Source of the DNA: Cytophagales bacterium
GTDB taxonomy: Bacteria; Bacteroidota; Bacteroidia; Cytophagales; Spirosomataceae
Assembly (NCBI GenBank): GCA_013298215.1
Contig: JAAFKE010000015.1
Location: 1-64,000 of the forward strand
Direction of reading: 5' to 3'
DNA length: 64,000 nt
Shown here: positions 33,066 to 41,992 of the stretch, piece after piece
Layout of the letters: each line of letters begins with the position of its first letter
Position numbering within the stretch: position 1 is the first letter of the stretch
Translations under genes and position numbers: made by a program
Notes under the pieces: model-generated
Told to the model about the DNA's origin: nothing
Seen by the model: only the letters and a program-made list of their open reading frames with translations
The model's database searches: none

Positions 33066-34295
33066 CTACTGGGCCGACTCTTCGGCCTCTTGTTCGGTAG
33101 TTGCCTTTGGTTTTTTGACCAAATCCAACAAAAGTGATATTCTGAAAGTATTGGCCAGCGGGCTGTTCTGCGCGAAAGGCATCATGTAGGCCATATCGAT
33201 TCCGTAGCGATCCTGGATCTTGAAGCCAAAGCCAACGGTGGCATATTTGCGACCTCCTTTGGTGTTAGACTCGTTGAAATATCCGCCCCTGATGGCAAAC
33301 TGGTTGTTGTACCAATACTCCAAACCCGCCGAAATTGTAAACTCCCTCATCTCCTCTTTGAAACCATCGGGAGCATCGGCAAAAGATCCAAACACTGCGC
33401 TCGTATAGTCGCGGTTGAGTGGTTTGCCCCGCAAAACTGGGCGTATTGTTTGGCCAGGAAGCGCATTGCCAAGCACGGGCGGAGTTGGCACCATCAACTT
33501 ATTGAGGTCCAACAAAAACGTAATCTTGTTGTGGCTGTCGATCTGCCGCGTGAGTGCCGTACCGATTTTGAAATTGGTAGATATAAAATAATTTTCGCCG
33601 CCGTAACTGATTTTTCCGCCCAGGTTCGAGATCATCAAACCATACGCACTTTTCCAGCCTCGGTTGCTTTCGGTGTCTATGTTGTCTTTTTGGTAAAACA
33701 AACTAATGTCGGCGGCGGCGGTCGAAGCGGGTTTAATGCTGATGTTTCCGCCGCTGACGCTGCCCTCAACCCCAGGATTAGAGTTAATGTATTTAAGGTT
33801 GAGGCCCACGCTAAAATTGTCAGACAATTTGCGGGCATACGAGCCATTCACGTAGAAATCGCGCGAGTAAAACTCCCCAGTTAGTGCGCCAAAGCCATTG
33901 CGGCCTTCAAACTTGCCAAGGTCAAAATACATCATGGCCAAACCAATTGCTTGGTTTTTGCCAATTTTCTTGTAGCCCGACAGGTACGTAAACGACATAT
34001 CGCCCACCAAGTTGCGGAGCCACGGGGTGTATGAAATGGCCAGGCCGTGGCTTTTTTCGGCGAAGGCCAATTTGGCAGTATTCCAAAAAATCGAATTTGC
34101 GTCGGGCGATGCCGCCACGCCCGCGTCGCCCATGCCCGCGCTGCGCGAGTCGGGTGTAAAATTTATGAACGGAACGCCACCAATAACTGGGCGCAGTGTG
34201 TCGCCGCTTTGACCAGTGGTACTTTGAGCCAGCAGGTGGTTTGAGCAGACAGTTGCAATGACGAGTGCAAAACAAAGAGAAAGATTGCGAATCAT
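33066..34295 (-). CDS. porV: Type IX secretion system outer membrane protein PorV (LptO)
   Basis: A 409-residue FadL-like barrel with a signal peptide ending in LLAQS. The N-terminal block GVPFINFTPDSRSAGMGDAG and NSIFWNTAKLAF are hallmarks of PorV. In P. gingivalis PorV binds T9SS cargo by its C-terminal domain and brings it to the PorU sortase. The ATG at 34295 is preferred over one at 34385 because it places the signal peptide at the N-terminus. It follows porU by 102 nt on the same strand; the pair is conserved in many Bacteroidota. Confidence 0.92.
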   Translation of the reverse strand: MIRNLSLCFALVIATVCSNHLLAQSTTGQSGDTLRPVIGGVPFINFTPDSRSAGMGDAGVAASPDANSIFWNTAKLAFAEKSHGLAISYTPWLRNLVGDMSFTYLSGYKKIGKNQAIGLAMMYFDLGKFEGRNGFGALTGEFYSRDFYVNGSYARKLSDNFSVGLNLKYINSNPGVEGSVSGGNISIKPASTAAADISLFYQKDNIDTESNRGWKSAYGLMISNLGGKISYGGENYFISTNFKIGTALTRQIDSHNKITFLLDLNKLMVPTPPVLGNALPGQTIRPVLRGKPLNRDYTSAVFGSFADAPDGFKEEMREFTISAGLEYWYNNQFAIRGGYFNESNTKGGRKYATVGFGFKIQDRYGIDMAYMMPFAQNSPLANTFRISLLLDLVKKPKATTEQEAEESAQ

Positions 34296-34382
34296 ATAGG
34301 GTTGATTTATACTTAACGGACACGTACCTGGCGGTATCAACAAATGCCCGATCCAAAAGTAGTGTTTGCGTTTAATAGTTTG

Positions 34383-34390
34383 CAAATATA
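34383..34390 (-). promoter_or_regulatory. Possible -7 element (TATATTTG) upstream of porV
   Basis: TATATTTG on the minus strand fits TAnnTTTG exactly. No TTG stands at the usual distance. It lies just after the porU stop, so porV may have its own weak promoter with a leader of about 80 nt. Confidence 0.35.
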
Positions 34391-34397
34391 TAAGTTT

Positions 34398-37300
34398 TTA
34401 TTTGCTGTAAAGTAATTTATCCGTGCGAATGTCCGAAGAATTGTCGGTCAATGACCGCACCACAACTCGGTAAACGTAGGTCTGTAAAGTATTTGTGGTT
34501 TTTAAAATGTTTGGTACTGACCAGTTCACATCATTAATTGTGCTGTTGGCGTTGTAATACATTTGTTTTTTTGAAGCCACGATTTTTCCCGTTAAATCGG
34601 CCACTTCGAGGGTTATCTCTATGTCGTTGCCTGGACGGTTTTGCGTAATCTTAAAATTGGCACTTTCGGTAAAAGGATTCGGAAAAACGATCATGTCTGT
34701 GATTTGAATCTGCTCAGTTCGAACACTAAATTTCAACGATTTTTCGGTTGAGTTATTGTGCGTATCCCAAGCCTTAAACGCCAACTTGTAGTTTCCTTCG
34801 GGTAGTTTATCAAACTGAAATCGGACGGTTCCCGCCCTAAAATCGTCGATGTTGGCGCTAAAATAGTCGTTCATGTTGAGCGCAAGGGTGTCGTTGAGCG
34901 TAAGTATGAGGCTGTGGCCAATGCCCGCCTGCGACGTATTGATGCCGTCGTCGTCGCTGATTTGGGCAATAAACGTGGGGCTTTGGTTCAAAACCATCCC
35001 ATCCACAAATTTATTGTTGTTCATAAACACCTCAACCACTGGCGCCTGGGTGTTCAATGGTTTGCTTAAACTGCCCCCCACAATTATTCTGTCCGAGCTC
35101 CCAGCGGCATCCATTAAACTGTCGTTTTGCACGGCATAAATACTGATTCGGCCTTTTCCGAAGCGGTAATCAATGTCTTTCGGCACGTTGAAGGCGCACT
35201 CAAAACGCCCCGATTTCACCGATACGCGTCCCTCAAAAAGGCGATTTTGAAAACTACCGTATTTCATTTTACTCGACTCGTTGCCCAAGGTTGTGAGCAC
35301 GTTTTGTTTGTCAAAAATAACAACGTTGGCAAAACCGTTAAACGTGTCCACCAACTCTTTCCCGTTTCTGATTTCGCCCACTATTTTTACCGACGACAGT
35401 GCACGCAAAGTGTCCGTTTGTTTGTTGTTAATCTGGGTCACAACTGCCTGAAAATTAGGGTAATTGAGCCGCATGGACGGATCGCCGAGGAACGCAAAAT
35501 TTCGGTTGAGGCTCCCCGCCAGGCTATTGTTTTTGGTGATGCGCATGACGTCGCCCATGCGGGGCATTTGGCCGTTTATGGGCTTAAAGACGGTTTCAAA
35601 AAAAGCGGCATTGACCAAAAAATTGGTGTTTGCAAACACGGGGCGCGTGGTGGTGAGCAGGCCAACGCCGCCGCCGCGCGGCGACAAAATGGTGAGTTCG
35701 GCCCCCGAAACTACGGCAGGGTTGTCGTAGCGGCCAAACTCGCAGGTGGCCGTCACAAACAGCGGTAGGTTGTTGGGGTTTCGCCAGCCAAAAATATCGT
35801 TAATTCCCAAAATTTGCTCTTCGGCCCAGCCCGACTCGCCGCCGTGGCCAATGTAGTTTACCACCAACGAACCGTCGTTGATGCTCCGATTGATGGCCGC
35901 ATTGACCGCTGGCGCACGCTGAAAAGGCGTGGCAACTTGCGGAAACGCATCGACGTATATTTTATTGAAATTATAGGCCGAATTGGCTTGGGCTACCACC
36001 GAGTCAGACAGGTACTCCGAGTCGTTGGGGTAGTAGTTGCCATCCCCGTCGTCGGCCACAAACGTAAGGCGGTTGCGCCACTGGCCCACGCTTTTGCTGG
36101 CGCGGTATTGGATTAATTTTTGTACCAGAGTTTCGGCTTCCCCGGTTGTTTTGGCGGGCAAACGGCCCACTCCGATGTCGAGGGTATGGTCGCCGAAGCC
36201 CTCCGTCCACTCGCCGTCTTGTGGTTTGAGAAACCCAAAATAATCGTCGGACGAGTACGTAAAAATCGGGTGCAGCGATTCTCGACTTTGGTAAACTGGC
36301 ACAAAATCAGTTAGTTGGGCGGCGGTTTGGGTTTTGGTGTTGTTTTTGGGGTCGTAAGTGGCATCACCAAAAAGCAGCAAATATTTTAATTTATTGGGGG
36401 TTTTGTCGAACAAAAACTTGGCAAAATCTCTGATGGCAGACACGTCGTTTTTGCCCGACGAAAATTCATTAAAAATTGTCTGCGTACTCACCACCAAGGC
36501 ATCTAATCCGTCGTTTTGTTGCCTAAAATCAGCTAATTTTTGCGCCTCGGCGCGCCACTTTTGTGCCGTCACAATCAGTAAATTGGGCGTAGGGAGGTTG
36601 CGCAGGTTTTGGTTTGGAATGGCGTAGCCAACCGCTGGAATGAGCGTTTGAGATTCGGTAAAACCGATGAATTCGCGCAGTTTTTTGGATTCAAAACCAA
36701 AAGAGACCTCTTGGTTTGGCAGCGAAACATACAATTGGTTGCGCGGGCGGAGCGCGTCGGTTACGTCCCAAATTATTAGGTCATTAGAAGCCGACCTGAC
36801 CACAAAACCAGCTCGGTCGAAACCAGTACTTTCAATCGACCGAAAGGGCATCGTTTGCGTGCCGTGCCTCAACTGACGCTTTGTTTGCACCCCCAAAAAA
36901 TCCAAGTATCCCTCGGCCGATCCTTGCCCGTTTTTATCAAAGGTCGCGTTGATCCGAACGCGGTCTCCGTCGATAACGACTGGTCTTTCAAATTTCTGAA
37001 CCCTCCGATCGCCTTTTGTGGCGTATCTAAACGTACTTACAGTGCCCATGGTTTGTTCGCCGAGTGGTTGGTCATTGACCCGAAAACTAAATTTAGTAGC
37101 CACCTGGGCGGCAGCCACAACCGCCGCCGTGACAATAATATTGCTGTTTGGAACAATGTTGGGCAGCTCAAAATCGGAGTTTTGGCTCGTCTGCGCCCCA
37201 AAAAACGCCCCCAGCCACTCGCGCCCCGAACTCACCTTACTAATCTGTTCTTTTTCGTCAAAAACGTAGTCATCATACACCGAAAACGAACGATCGGCTG

Positions 37301-37787
37301 CCACACTCGGGCGGCTTTCGACCCGTAGTCCAGGCGAATTATCCACTGATAAAAAGTAGAAAGTAGTGTCCGAATAGTAATTGATTTGGTGCGTAAAGAG
37401 TTTATTGTCAGCATCAAACAGTATTTGGTGCGGGCTCTGGCCGTAGAACCAAAGCGCGTCGTTGGCATCAAAACGCCCATCGGCCTCACCTTTTACAAAA
37501 ACGGCGTTTTCGGTCAATGAACTTGGGCGCGGCGTGGCGTTGGGTTGGGGGAGCATGGCGCCACCGTTGCCATAAAGGCGCAGATTTCGGGGGTCGATCT
37601 GAGTGGGGTCTACACCCATTTTGCGCAAAAAAGCGGCGTCGAGTTTGTATATCCCAGCTTGCGTAACGCCTATTTTGAAACAACGCCCTTTGGCCAGCTG
37701 GGCCACCACTGGCGGCGTGCCCAACCAAACGAGTGCTGGTACTAAAAGGCACAGAAAAACGGGACTATACTTTTTTGACCAACGCAT
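34398..37787 (-). CDS. porU: Type IX secretion system sortase PorU
   Basis: A 1129-residue C25-type (gingipain-like) sortase with signal peptide (ending PVVAQ, about 30). The catalytic pair is visible: His648 in YIGHGGESGW and Cys682 in FVTATCEFGRYDNP, corresponding to His657/Cys690 of P. gingivalis PorU. The Ig-like region and a C-terminal domain with VFPNPFTESANFKITQ resemble a non-cleaved T9SS C-terminal domain. PorU removes the C-terminal signal from cargo at the cell surface and attaches it to lipopolysaccharide. Its start overlaps the end of the SprT-like gene by 23 nt. Confidence 0.93.
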   Translation of the reverse strand: MRWSKKYSPVFLCLLVPALVWLGTPPVVAQLAKGRCFKIGVTQAGIYKLDAAFLRKMGVDPTQIDPRNLRLYGNGGAMLPQPNATPRPSSLTENAVFVKGEADGRFDANDALWFYGQSPHQILFDADNKLFTHQINYYSDTTFYFLSVDNSPGLRVESRPSVAADRSFSVYDDYVFDEKEQISKVSSGREWLGAFFGAQTSQNSDFELPNIVPNSNIIVTAAVVAAAQVATKFSFRVNDQPLGEQTMGTVSTFRYATKGDRRVQKFERPVVIDGDRVRINATFDKNGQGSAEGYLDFLGVQTKRQLRHGTQTMPFRSIESTGFDRAGFVVRSASNDLIIWDVTDALRPRNQLYVSLPNQEVSFGFESKKLREFIGFTESQTLIPAVGYAIPNQNLRNLPTPNLLIVTAQKWRAEAQKLADFRQQNDGLDALVVSTQTIFNEFSSGKNDVSAIRDFAKFLFDKTPNKLKYLLLFGDATYDPKNNTKTQTAAQLTDFVPVYQSRESLHPIFTYSSDDYFGFLKPQDGEWTEGFGDHTLDIGVGRLPAKTTGEAETLVQKLIQYRASKSVGQWRNRLTFVADDGDGNYYPNDSEYLSDSVVAQANSAYNFNKIYVDAFPQVATPFQRAPAVNAAINRSINDGSLVVNYIGHGGESGWAEEQILGINDIFGWRNPNNLPLFVTATCEFGRYDNPAVVSGAELTILSPRGGGVGLLTTTRPVFANTNFLVNAAFFETVFKPINGQMPRMGDVMRITKNNSLAGSLNRNFAFLGDPSMRLNYPNFQAVVTQINNKQTDTLRALSSVKIVGEIRNGKELVDTFNGFANVVIFDKQNVLTTLGNESSKMKYGSFQNRLFEGRVSVKSGRFECAFNVPKDIDYRFGKGRISIYAVQNDSLMDAAGSSDRIIVGGSLSKPLNTQAPVVEVFMNNNKFVDGMVLNQSPTFIAQISDDDGINTSQAGIGHSLILTLNDTLALNMNDYFSANIDDFRAGTVRFQFDKLPEGNYKLAFKAWDTHNNSTEKSLKFSVRTEQIQITDMIVFPNPFTESANFKITQNRPGNDIEITLEVADLTGKIVASKKQMYYNANSTINDVNWSVPNILKTTNTLQTYVYRVVVRSLTDNSSDIRTDKLLYSK

Positions 37788-38385
37788 GGGCAGGAATCAA
37801 AAATTGTTTTTTACTCATTGGTTCAACTACAACGTACCTGGTGCGCCTGAGCGCGCCTCTGACGAAGGTTTTTTGTCTAAAACTAAAGACCTCTCCCTCC
37901 GCAATTTGGTTGAGCGGCACGCCTTGGTCGGCGTTCGACAACCCTGCTGGGGCGGTCTCGGCTTGGAAGGCTTGCAACGCCAGCATGAGCGGGCCGTCGG
38001 AGGCCGTCGATGCCTTTGGATTTTGGGCGTAGCGGAGCAGGGGTACTAATATGGACACTGGAAAAACGCTCACGTCGAGCACGGGTATGAGCAACTGCCT
38101 AAAGTTTGCTTTCCATTCTTTGCCGTGCGGAGCTACCCTTTTTTTTGGGTTGGCGCGGTACGTTACCAAGTGCGCAATTTCGTGGAGGTAGGTTATCAAA
38201 AAGCCGTAGGGATTGCGGTCATTGTTAATGGTAATGCACGCTCGCTGGCCTGGCCGAACCCTAAAATCTCCGAATTTCGTTTGTCGGGGGCGCGTCACTT
38301 TGAAGTCAAACTGGTGTTGGTGCCACAAGGCCAGGCAATACTCGAAGCTCGGCGCGGGGACGTGTTTTTGGAGGATTGTTTGCAT
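37765..38385 (-). CDS. SprT-like zinc metalloprotein
   Basis: A 206-residue protein with the SprT-like zinc motif LHEIAHLV followed by HGKEWK (HExxH...H). The N-terminal half matches the SprT-like domain; in eukaryotes (Spartan) this domain degrades DNA-protein crosslinks, in bacteria the role is uncharacterised. ATG at 38385 is preferred to a TTG one codon upstream. Its last 23 nt overlap the porU start. It sits between gldD and porU in the minus-strand run; whether it works with T9SS is unknown. Confidence 0.82.
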   Translation of the reverse strand: MQTILQKHVPAPSFEYCLALWHQHQFDFKVTRPRQTKFGDFRVRPGQRACITINNDRNPYGFLITYLHEIAHLVTYRANPKKRVAPHGKEWKANFRQLLIPVLDVSVFPVSILVPLLRYAQNPKASTASDGPLMLALQAFQAETAPAGLSNADQGVPLNQIAEGEVFSFRQKTFVRGALRRTRYVVVEPMSKKQFLIPAHALVKKV

Positions 38386-38448
38386 CAAAAAATGCTTTTA
38401 GTAAATAACCACAAGTTATTGTTTTCTGTTTTGGGAGTAAACAAAAAC

Positions 38449-39048
38449 TCAGATACTTGGGCGCCACCTAAGCGTGTTGAGTAGGTGTTCGATGTCGCGG
38501 CGGAGGTAGTCTATGGCGGGTTGCAGCGAATCGCCTTTTCCAGCCACGTTGAAATACAGGGCGCCACGCAGGTAGTTTTTGGTCGAATCGGTGGTATAAA
38601 ATTGGTAGTACGTAGGCACGTTTCCAGTCAGTTTTAGCACCGTGGCCGTGCGCCCAGATTTTGATCTGATTGTTTGTTCCTCCAACGAAAATGCCCGTTC
38701 GGAGTGTTTTCCAGCCAGTTTGTAGGCATCGTTGATGAAGCCCGCCAGCCGTTTTGGGTTGTTTTCAACGGTTTTGTAGGTCAATTGAATGTTTGCTTTA
38801 AGGTCAGGATAATAAATATAAATCCAGTGCGGCTCCGAACGCGCAAAAGTATCGCGTAGAATGACGGCCTGTTTGGAGTATTCAAACAAATAAGGATGGG
38901 TGGGTTCTAAAAGCTGGTAGGCTGCCGCTGGGAGGTCCATTCGCGGATAGGCTTTGGGTTTGGGAACGTAGGTAGGCTCGGTTTTTTGGCACGAAACAAA
39001 ACCAATAAGCATAAACCAAAATGAGTGTAAAAAGTGGTTTTTTTGCAT
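38449..39048 (-). CDS. gldD: Gliding motility lipoprotein GldD
   Basis: A 199-residue lipoprotein with lipobox region LIGFVSCQK (Cys about 20). AYPRMDLPAAAYQLL and PHWIYIYYPDLKANIQLTYK are typical GldD blocks. In F. johnsoniae GldD is needed for gliding and is counted with the T9SS accessory proteins. It lies 63 nt upstream of the SprT-like gene on the same strand. Confidence 0.88.
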   Translation of the reverse strand: MQKNHFLHSFWFMLIGFVSCQKTEPTYVPKPKAYPRMDLPAAAYQLLEPTHPYLFEYSKQAVILRDTFARSEPHWIYIYYPDLKANIQLTYKTVENNPKRLAGFINDAYKLAGKHSERAFSLEEQTIRSKSGRTATVLKLTGNVPTYYQFYTTDSTKNYLRGALYFNVAGKGDSLQPAIDYLRRDIEHLLNTLRWRPSI

Positions 39049-39182
39049 GGGTAGGCTAACTGATTGTGAATTTTGAATGAAAGAATGGCAGAATAGATGA
39101 CTGATAATTAAATGTTTACAAACTAAAATATGTCAGTTATTTAATTGCATTTATTTGGCAAAGACATTCTGAAAGACAACGT

Positions 39183-39869
39183 TTATTTTTTTGCGGTATT
39201 GTTGGCAACTGGCTTTGGTTTAAATATTCGCAAAATACCAAAAACCGATACGACCACCGACACCACAATGGCTATTTTTGGGAGCAGCCCTTCGTTTGGG
39301 TTTTCCACTAATTTAATTATTTCTTGCGCCTGGCTTCCCACCCAAACGGCCAATATTGTGCGGGGGATCATACCGAGAAAACCGCCGATCATTACATTTT
39401 TGAGCCGCACCCCCGCCAGTGCAAAAGCTAAGTTGGTGAGTGCAAAGGGCAAAACTGGCGAAAGTTTAGTGAAAAACACCAAACGGAGCTCATCGCCGTG
39501 CATGGTTTGCAGCAGGGCATTGGCTTTTGGGTATTGATTTAAAAAAAACAACAGTCGTTCTTTGTCGAAGTATTGCGTGAGTTTATTGACCAAAAAAATG
39601 GCGCCGAGGTTGAGCGCAAAAAGGGGAAGCAGGGCCTTGAAATGCAGAAAATACCCAAAGATAAGTGCCAGGAATGTAGGCGGCGTTAAGGCCACCATCG
39701 ACGTGAAACAGCAAGCCAACGAGACCCAAAACCACTGCGAAGCGTCGAAATTGGCCAGTTTTTGTTCGTTTTGTACCACCCAAACCGCCGTAGCCGAACC
39801 AAACAAAAGTGGAACAACGGCCATAAAAATGCCAGAAATGATTGGAAACGAAAAACGGGGTGGCCTCAT
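39183..39869 (-). CDS. TVP38/TMEM64 (VTT/DedA-type) membrane protein
   Basis: A 228-residue inner membrane protein with the VTT domain. It has a GYFLHFKALLPLFALNLGAI block and the characteristic FFTKLSPVLPFALTNLAFAL...GGFLGMIPRTILAV, similar to the [FY]-xxR-x-x-P-x-x-P motif but with Lys (FTKLSPVLP). About six membrane segments. DedA-type proteins are linked to lipid carrier or lipid flipping; the exact role here is unknown. It ends 134 nt before gldD, and its start is 3 nt after the anti-sigma/OMP stop. Confidence 0.82.
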   Translation of the reverse strand: MRPPRFSFPIISGIFMAVVPLLFGSATAVWVVQNEQKLANFDASQWFWVSLACCFTSMVALTPPTFLALIFGYFLHFKALLPLFALNLGAIFLVNKLTQYFDKERLLFFLNQYPKANALLQTMHGDELRLVFFTKLSPVLPFALTNLAFALAGVRLKNVMIGGFLGMIPRTILAVWVGSQAQEIIKLVENPNEGLLPKIAIVVSVVVSVFGILRIFKPKPVANNTAKK

Positions 39870-39872
39870 AAA

Positions 39873-41387
39873 TCAGAAACTATAGCGAAGTCCTACGCCC
39901 GCGCCGAGCACCCTGGGGCGGGTTTGCACCAGGCTCTGGGGCGTGTTTTCGGAACCCAACGCCTGCTGGTACGTACCCGTAAATGCGCCAGCCCACCGCT
40001 GTGACACCCGATAGTTGAGCCGCACTCCCGTTGTGGCTGCCACATTGAAGGCGTTGTACTCGGCCTGGGCGGCGGTGTAGGTGTTGGCATTAATGGTGTT
40101 TTTAACCATAAAACTCCCCAATACTCCCGTTAGCAGGGTGTAAGAAAGTTTTTTTGCTGGCCAGATCGTATAACCAGCCTGCAACGGGACTTGAACAAAC
40201 TGAAAAATGTTCGATACCGACTGGCCTCCAGCCACCACCGAGTTGTTGAATAGCGGGTTGGCTGCACTGCCGCTGTTGCCCAACTTATTGTTTGAGAGGG
40301 CAAAATCCAACGACGTATTGGCGTTCGAGAGCCTAAAATAATCGTTGTAGGTAGAGTTGCCGCGCAGGTAGGACAAACCCGTTTCGAGCGACCAATGCTT
40401 GCCCAACTGAACGCCGCTGCTGATTTGCAACACAAACGAAGCACCGCCTTTGCTGAAATTGCCGCTACCTGGGGCCACCGACTGCTTGGAAGAAGTAAAA
40501 GCCAAGCTGGTTGCGGGGGGGCTGTCGAACGAAACCCCCGCCTGAGATGCCAGCGAGGCCACACTCTGCCCGCTCACTTGGCTGAACGAATTGAACGATG
40601 CGGGCATGAAACCCAGCCCTGCCCAGTAGGTGGTAGCCGCGCGTTTTTTTGTGTTTTCTGTTTTTTGTGGCAATGAATAAAATACGTACCGGGGCGCAAA
40701 CGCAACTTGGTACGCCCGCCACGCTTTCGGACTGATTTGCCCGAACGACACCATTTGGGCTTGGATGGTTTTTTTTTCGGGCAAATCGACGACGGGAAAA
40801 TCGGCCTGTGGCGGCTCAGTAGCTGGTACCAATTTTGTCGATTCGCCCGTGCTTTCTCCGTCGGTAAGCGCAGTAATGGCTATTCCCGAAACGCCGCTTA
40901 CTTTAAAAGTTGTCTTACGCTTTGGGTTTTGAACCTTCGGGTTGTTTGCTGTCAGTTGGTTCGGAGGCGAACTAATTTTGTCCGAATACTGGGTGCTCAG
41001 AATAGTGTTTGCTGCTATTTGTTCTGGAGCCGAACTAATTTTGTCCGAATACTTGGCAGAAGCACGTTGGGGGAGGGGTTCGTTTTGTTGCGCGTCAGTT
41101 TGCACACCGCGCGCGGTTTTTGCTATTTGAACCGTTTTATTTTTAGACCAGTTGCCTCCTGCTAAAAATAACCAACCTACTGCCAGCAGCAAACCTACTC
41201 CCGCCGCCACCGCCCACGGCCTGCCCGCCGAAGCAAATTGCCAGAACGGAACGGCGAGGGGTCGTCTATTTTTGCGGTCGAGTTCGTACTCAATGTGCCC
41301 CCAGGCGGGCGGGGGCGGAGGTACCGAGGCGTTTGCCATGGCGCGTTTCCACTCATTACCGAAATTATTTTGATCGAATGGATCCAT
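39873..41387 (-). CDS. Anti-sigma-like N-terminus fused to an outer-membrane-type beta barrel
   Basis: A 504-residue protein. A short cytoplasmic N-terminus (about 1-55, with a Pro-rich stretch and WGHIEYELDRKNRR) precedes one membrane helix (about 58-78, AVAAGVGLLLAVGWLFLA). A polar linker (80-225) follows, and the C-terminal half has beta-barrel traits (alternating strands, GVQLGKHWSLETGLSYLRG, ending GAGVGLRYSF). Its ATG overlaps the stop of the ECF sigma gene by 2-4 nt, so the pair is coupled, as anti-sigma factors are. The linker carries a 23-bp exact repeat. The membrane topology of such a fusion is unresolved. Function is inferred from gene position. Confidence 0.65.
   Translation of the reverse strand: MDPFDQNNFGNEWKRAMANASVPPPPPAWGHIEYELDRKNRRPLAVPFWQFASAGRPWAVAAGVGLLLAVGWLFLAGGNWSKNKTVQIAKTARGVQTDAQQNEPLPQRASAKYSDKISSAPEQIAANTILSTQYSDKISSPPNQLTANNPKVQNPKRKTTFKVSGVSGIAITALTDGESTGESTKLVPATEPPQADFPVVDLPEKKTIQAQMVSFGQISPKAWRAYQVAFAPRYVFYSLPQKTENTKKRAATTYWAGLGFMPASFNSFSQVSGQSVASLASQAGVSFDSPPATSLAFTSSKQSVAPGSGNFSKGGASFVLQISSGVQLGKHWSLETGLSYLRGNSTYNDYFRLSNANTSLDFALSNNKLGNSGSAANPLFNNSVVAGGQSVSNIFQFVQVPLQAGYTIWPAKKLSYTLLTGVLGSFMVKNTINANTYTAAQAEYNAFNVAATTGVRLNYRVSQRWAGAFTGTYQQALGSENTPQSLVQTRPRVLGAGVGLRYSF
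40968..41053. repeat. 23-bp exact direct repeat, 63 bp apart, in the anti-sigma/OMP linker
   Basis: The same 23 bp stands at 40968-40990 and 41031-41053, 21 codons apart in frame. It encodes the repeated word YSDKISS plus flanks (SAPEQIAANT / SPPNQLTANN). It is a tandem-type duplication of linker sequence. Confidence 0.8.
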
Positions 41388-41389
41388 GC

Positions 41390-41926
41390 TCAACGATGAC
41401 GTTCTATCAATAACTTATCTTGTAACAGCTGCTTGGCCCGGTGGTACTGCGATTTTGAAGTACCCTCGCTGATGCCCAACATCTGCGCAATTTCTCGGTG
41501 CTGAAAACCCTCAATGGCACAAAGGTTAAACACCGTTTGGCAACCTGCGGGTAGTTCTCGAATGAAGCCCAGCAGTGTTTCGTACTCAAAACCCGACAGG
41601 ATCACGTCGGTTTCGGTCCCGTTCTCTGTAACAGCCTCAATGTCAATGCTATTGCGCCATTTTAGCGATTTTCTCAAAAACGACAGCGCGGTGTTCACCA
41701 TCACCGTTCTTATCCAACTCTCCAACGGGCACTCGAAGCGAAATGTATTAATTTTATCAAAGATCTTCACAAAGCCATCTTGCATCACGTCTTGGGCATC
41801 GTCGGCGTTTTTGGTATAGCGCAAACACACCGCAAACATCTTGCCCGCATACTGCTCGTAAAGCTGTCGTTGGGCGAGACGGTCGTTGTTTTGGCACCTG
41901 CCTACTAACGTTTGGTCTTCGAGCAT
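41390..41926 (-). CDS. ECF-type RNA polymerase sigma factor
   Basis: A 178-residue sigma-70 family protein of the ECF group. Region 2 has QDVMQDGFVKIFDKI and region 4 has FNLCAIEGFQHREIAQMLGISEGTSKSQYHRAKQLL, the HTH that reads -35-like DNA. The ATG at 41926 gives the usual start MLEDQTLVGR; a TTG at 41992 is also open. It is followed at once by the anti-sigma-like gene. In P. gingivalis the ECF factor SigP drives por genes; a similar link here is inference only, though gldD, porU and porV follow downstream. Confidence 0.88.
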   Translation of the reverse strand: MLEDQTLVGRCQNNDRLAQRQLYEQYAGKMFAVCLRYTKNADDAQDVMQDGFVKIFDKINTFRFECPLESWIRTVMVNTALSFLRKSLKWRNSIDIEAVTENGTETDVILSGFEYETLLGFIRELPAGCQTVFNLCAIEGFQHREIAQMLGISEGTSKSQYHRAKQLLQDKLLIERHR

Positions 41927-41992
41927 ATATGGTTCTAAGTCAAGACGCACTTGTTTTGTGCAAGGTTGGAACGCCCGCAAAAAAATGTGCAA

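Noticed and set aside
33066-37787. porU/porV with gldD as the 'undescribed system'
   Set aside because: These are well-known type IX secretion and gliding components; only the SprT-like insertion is notable.
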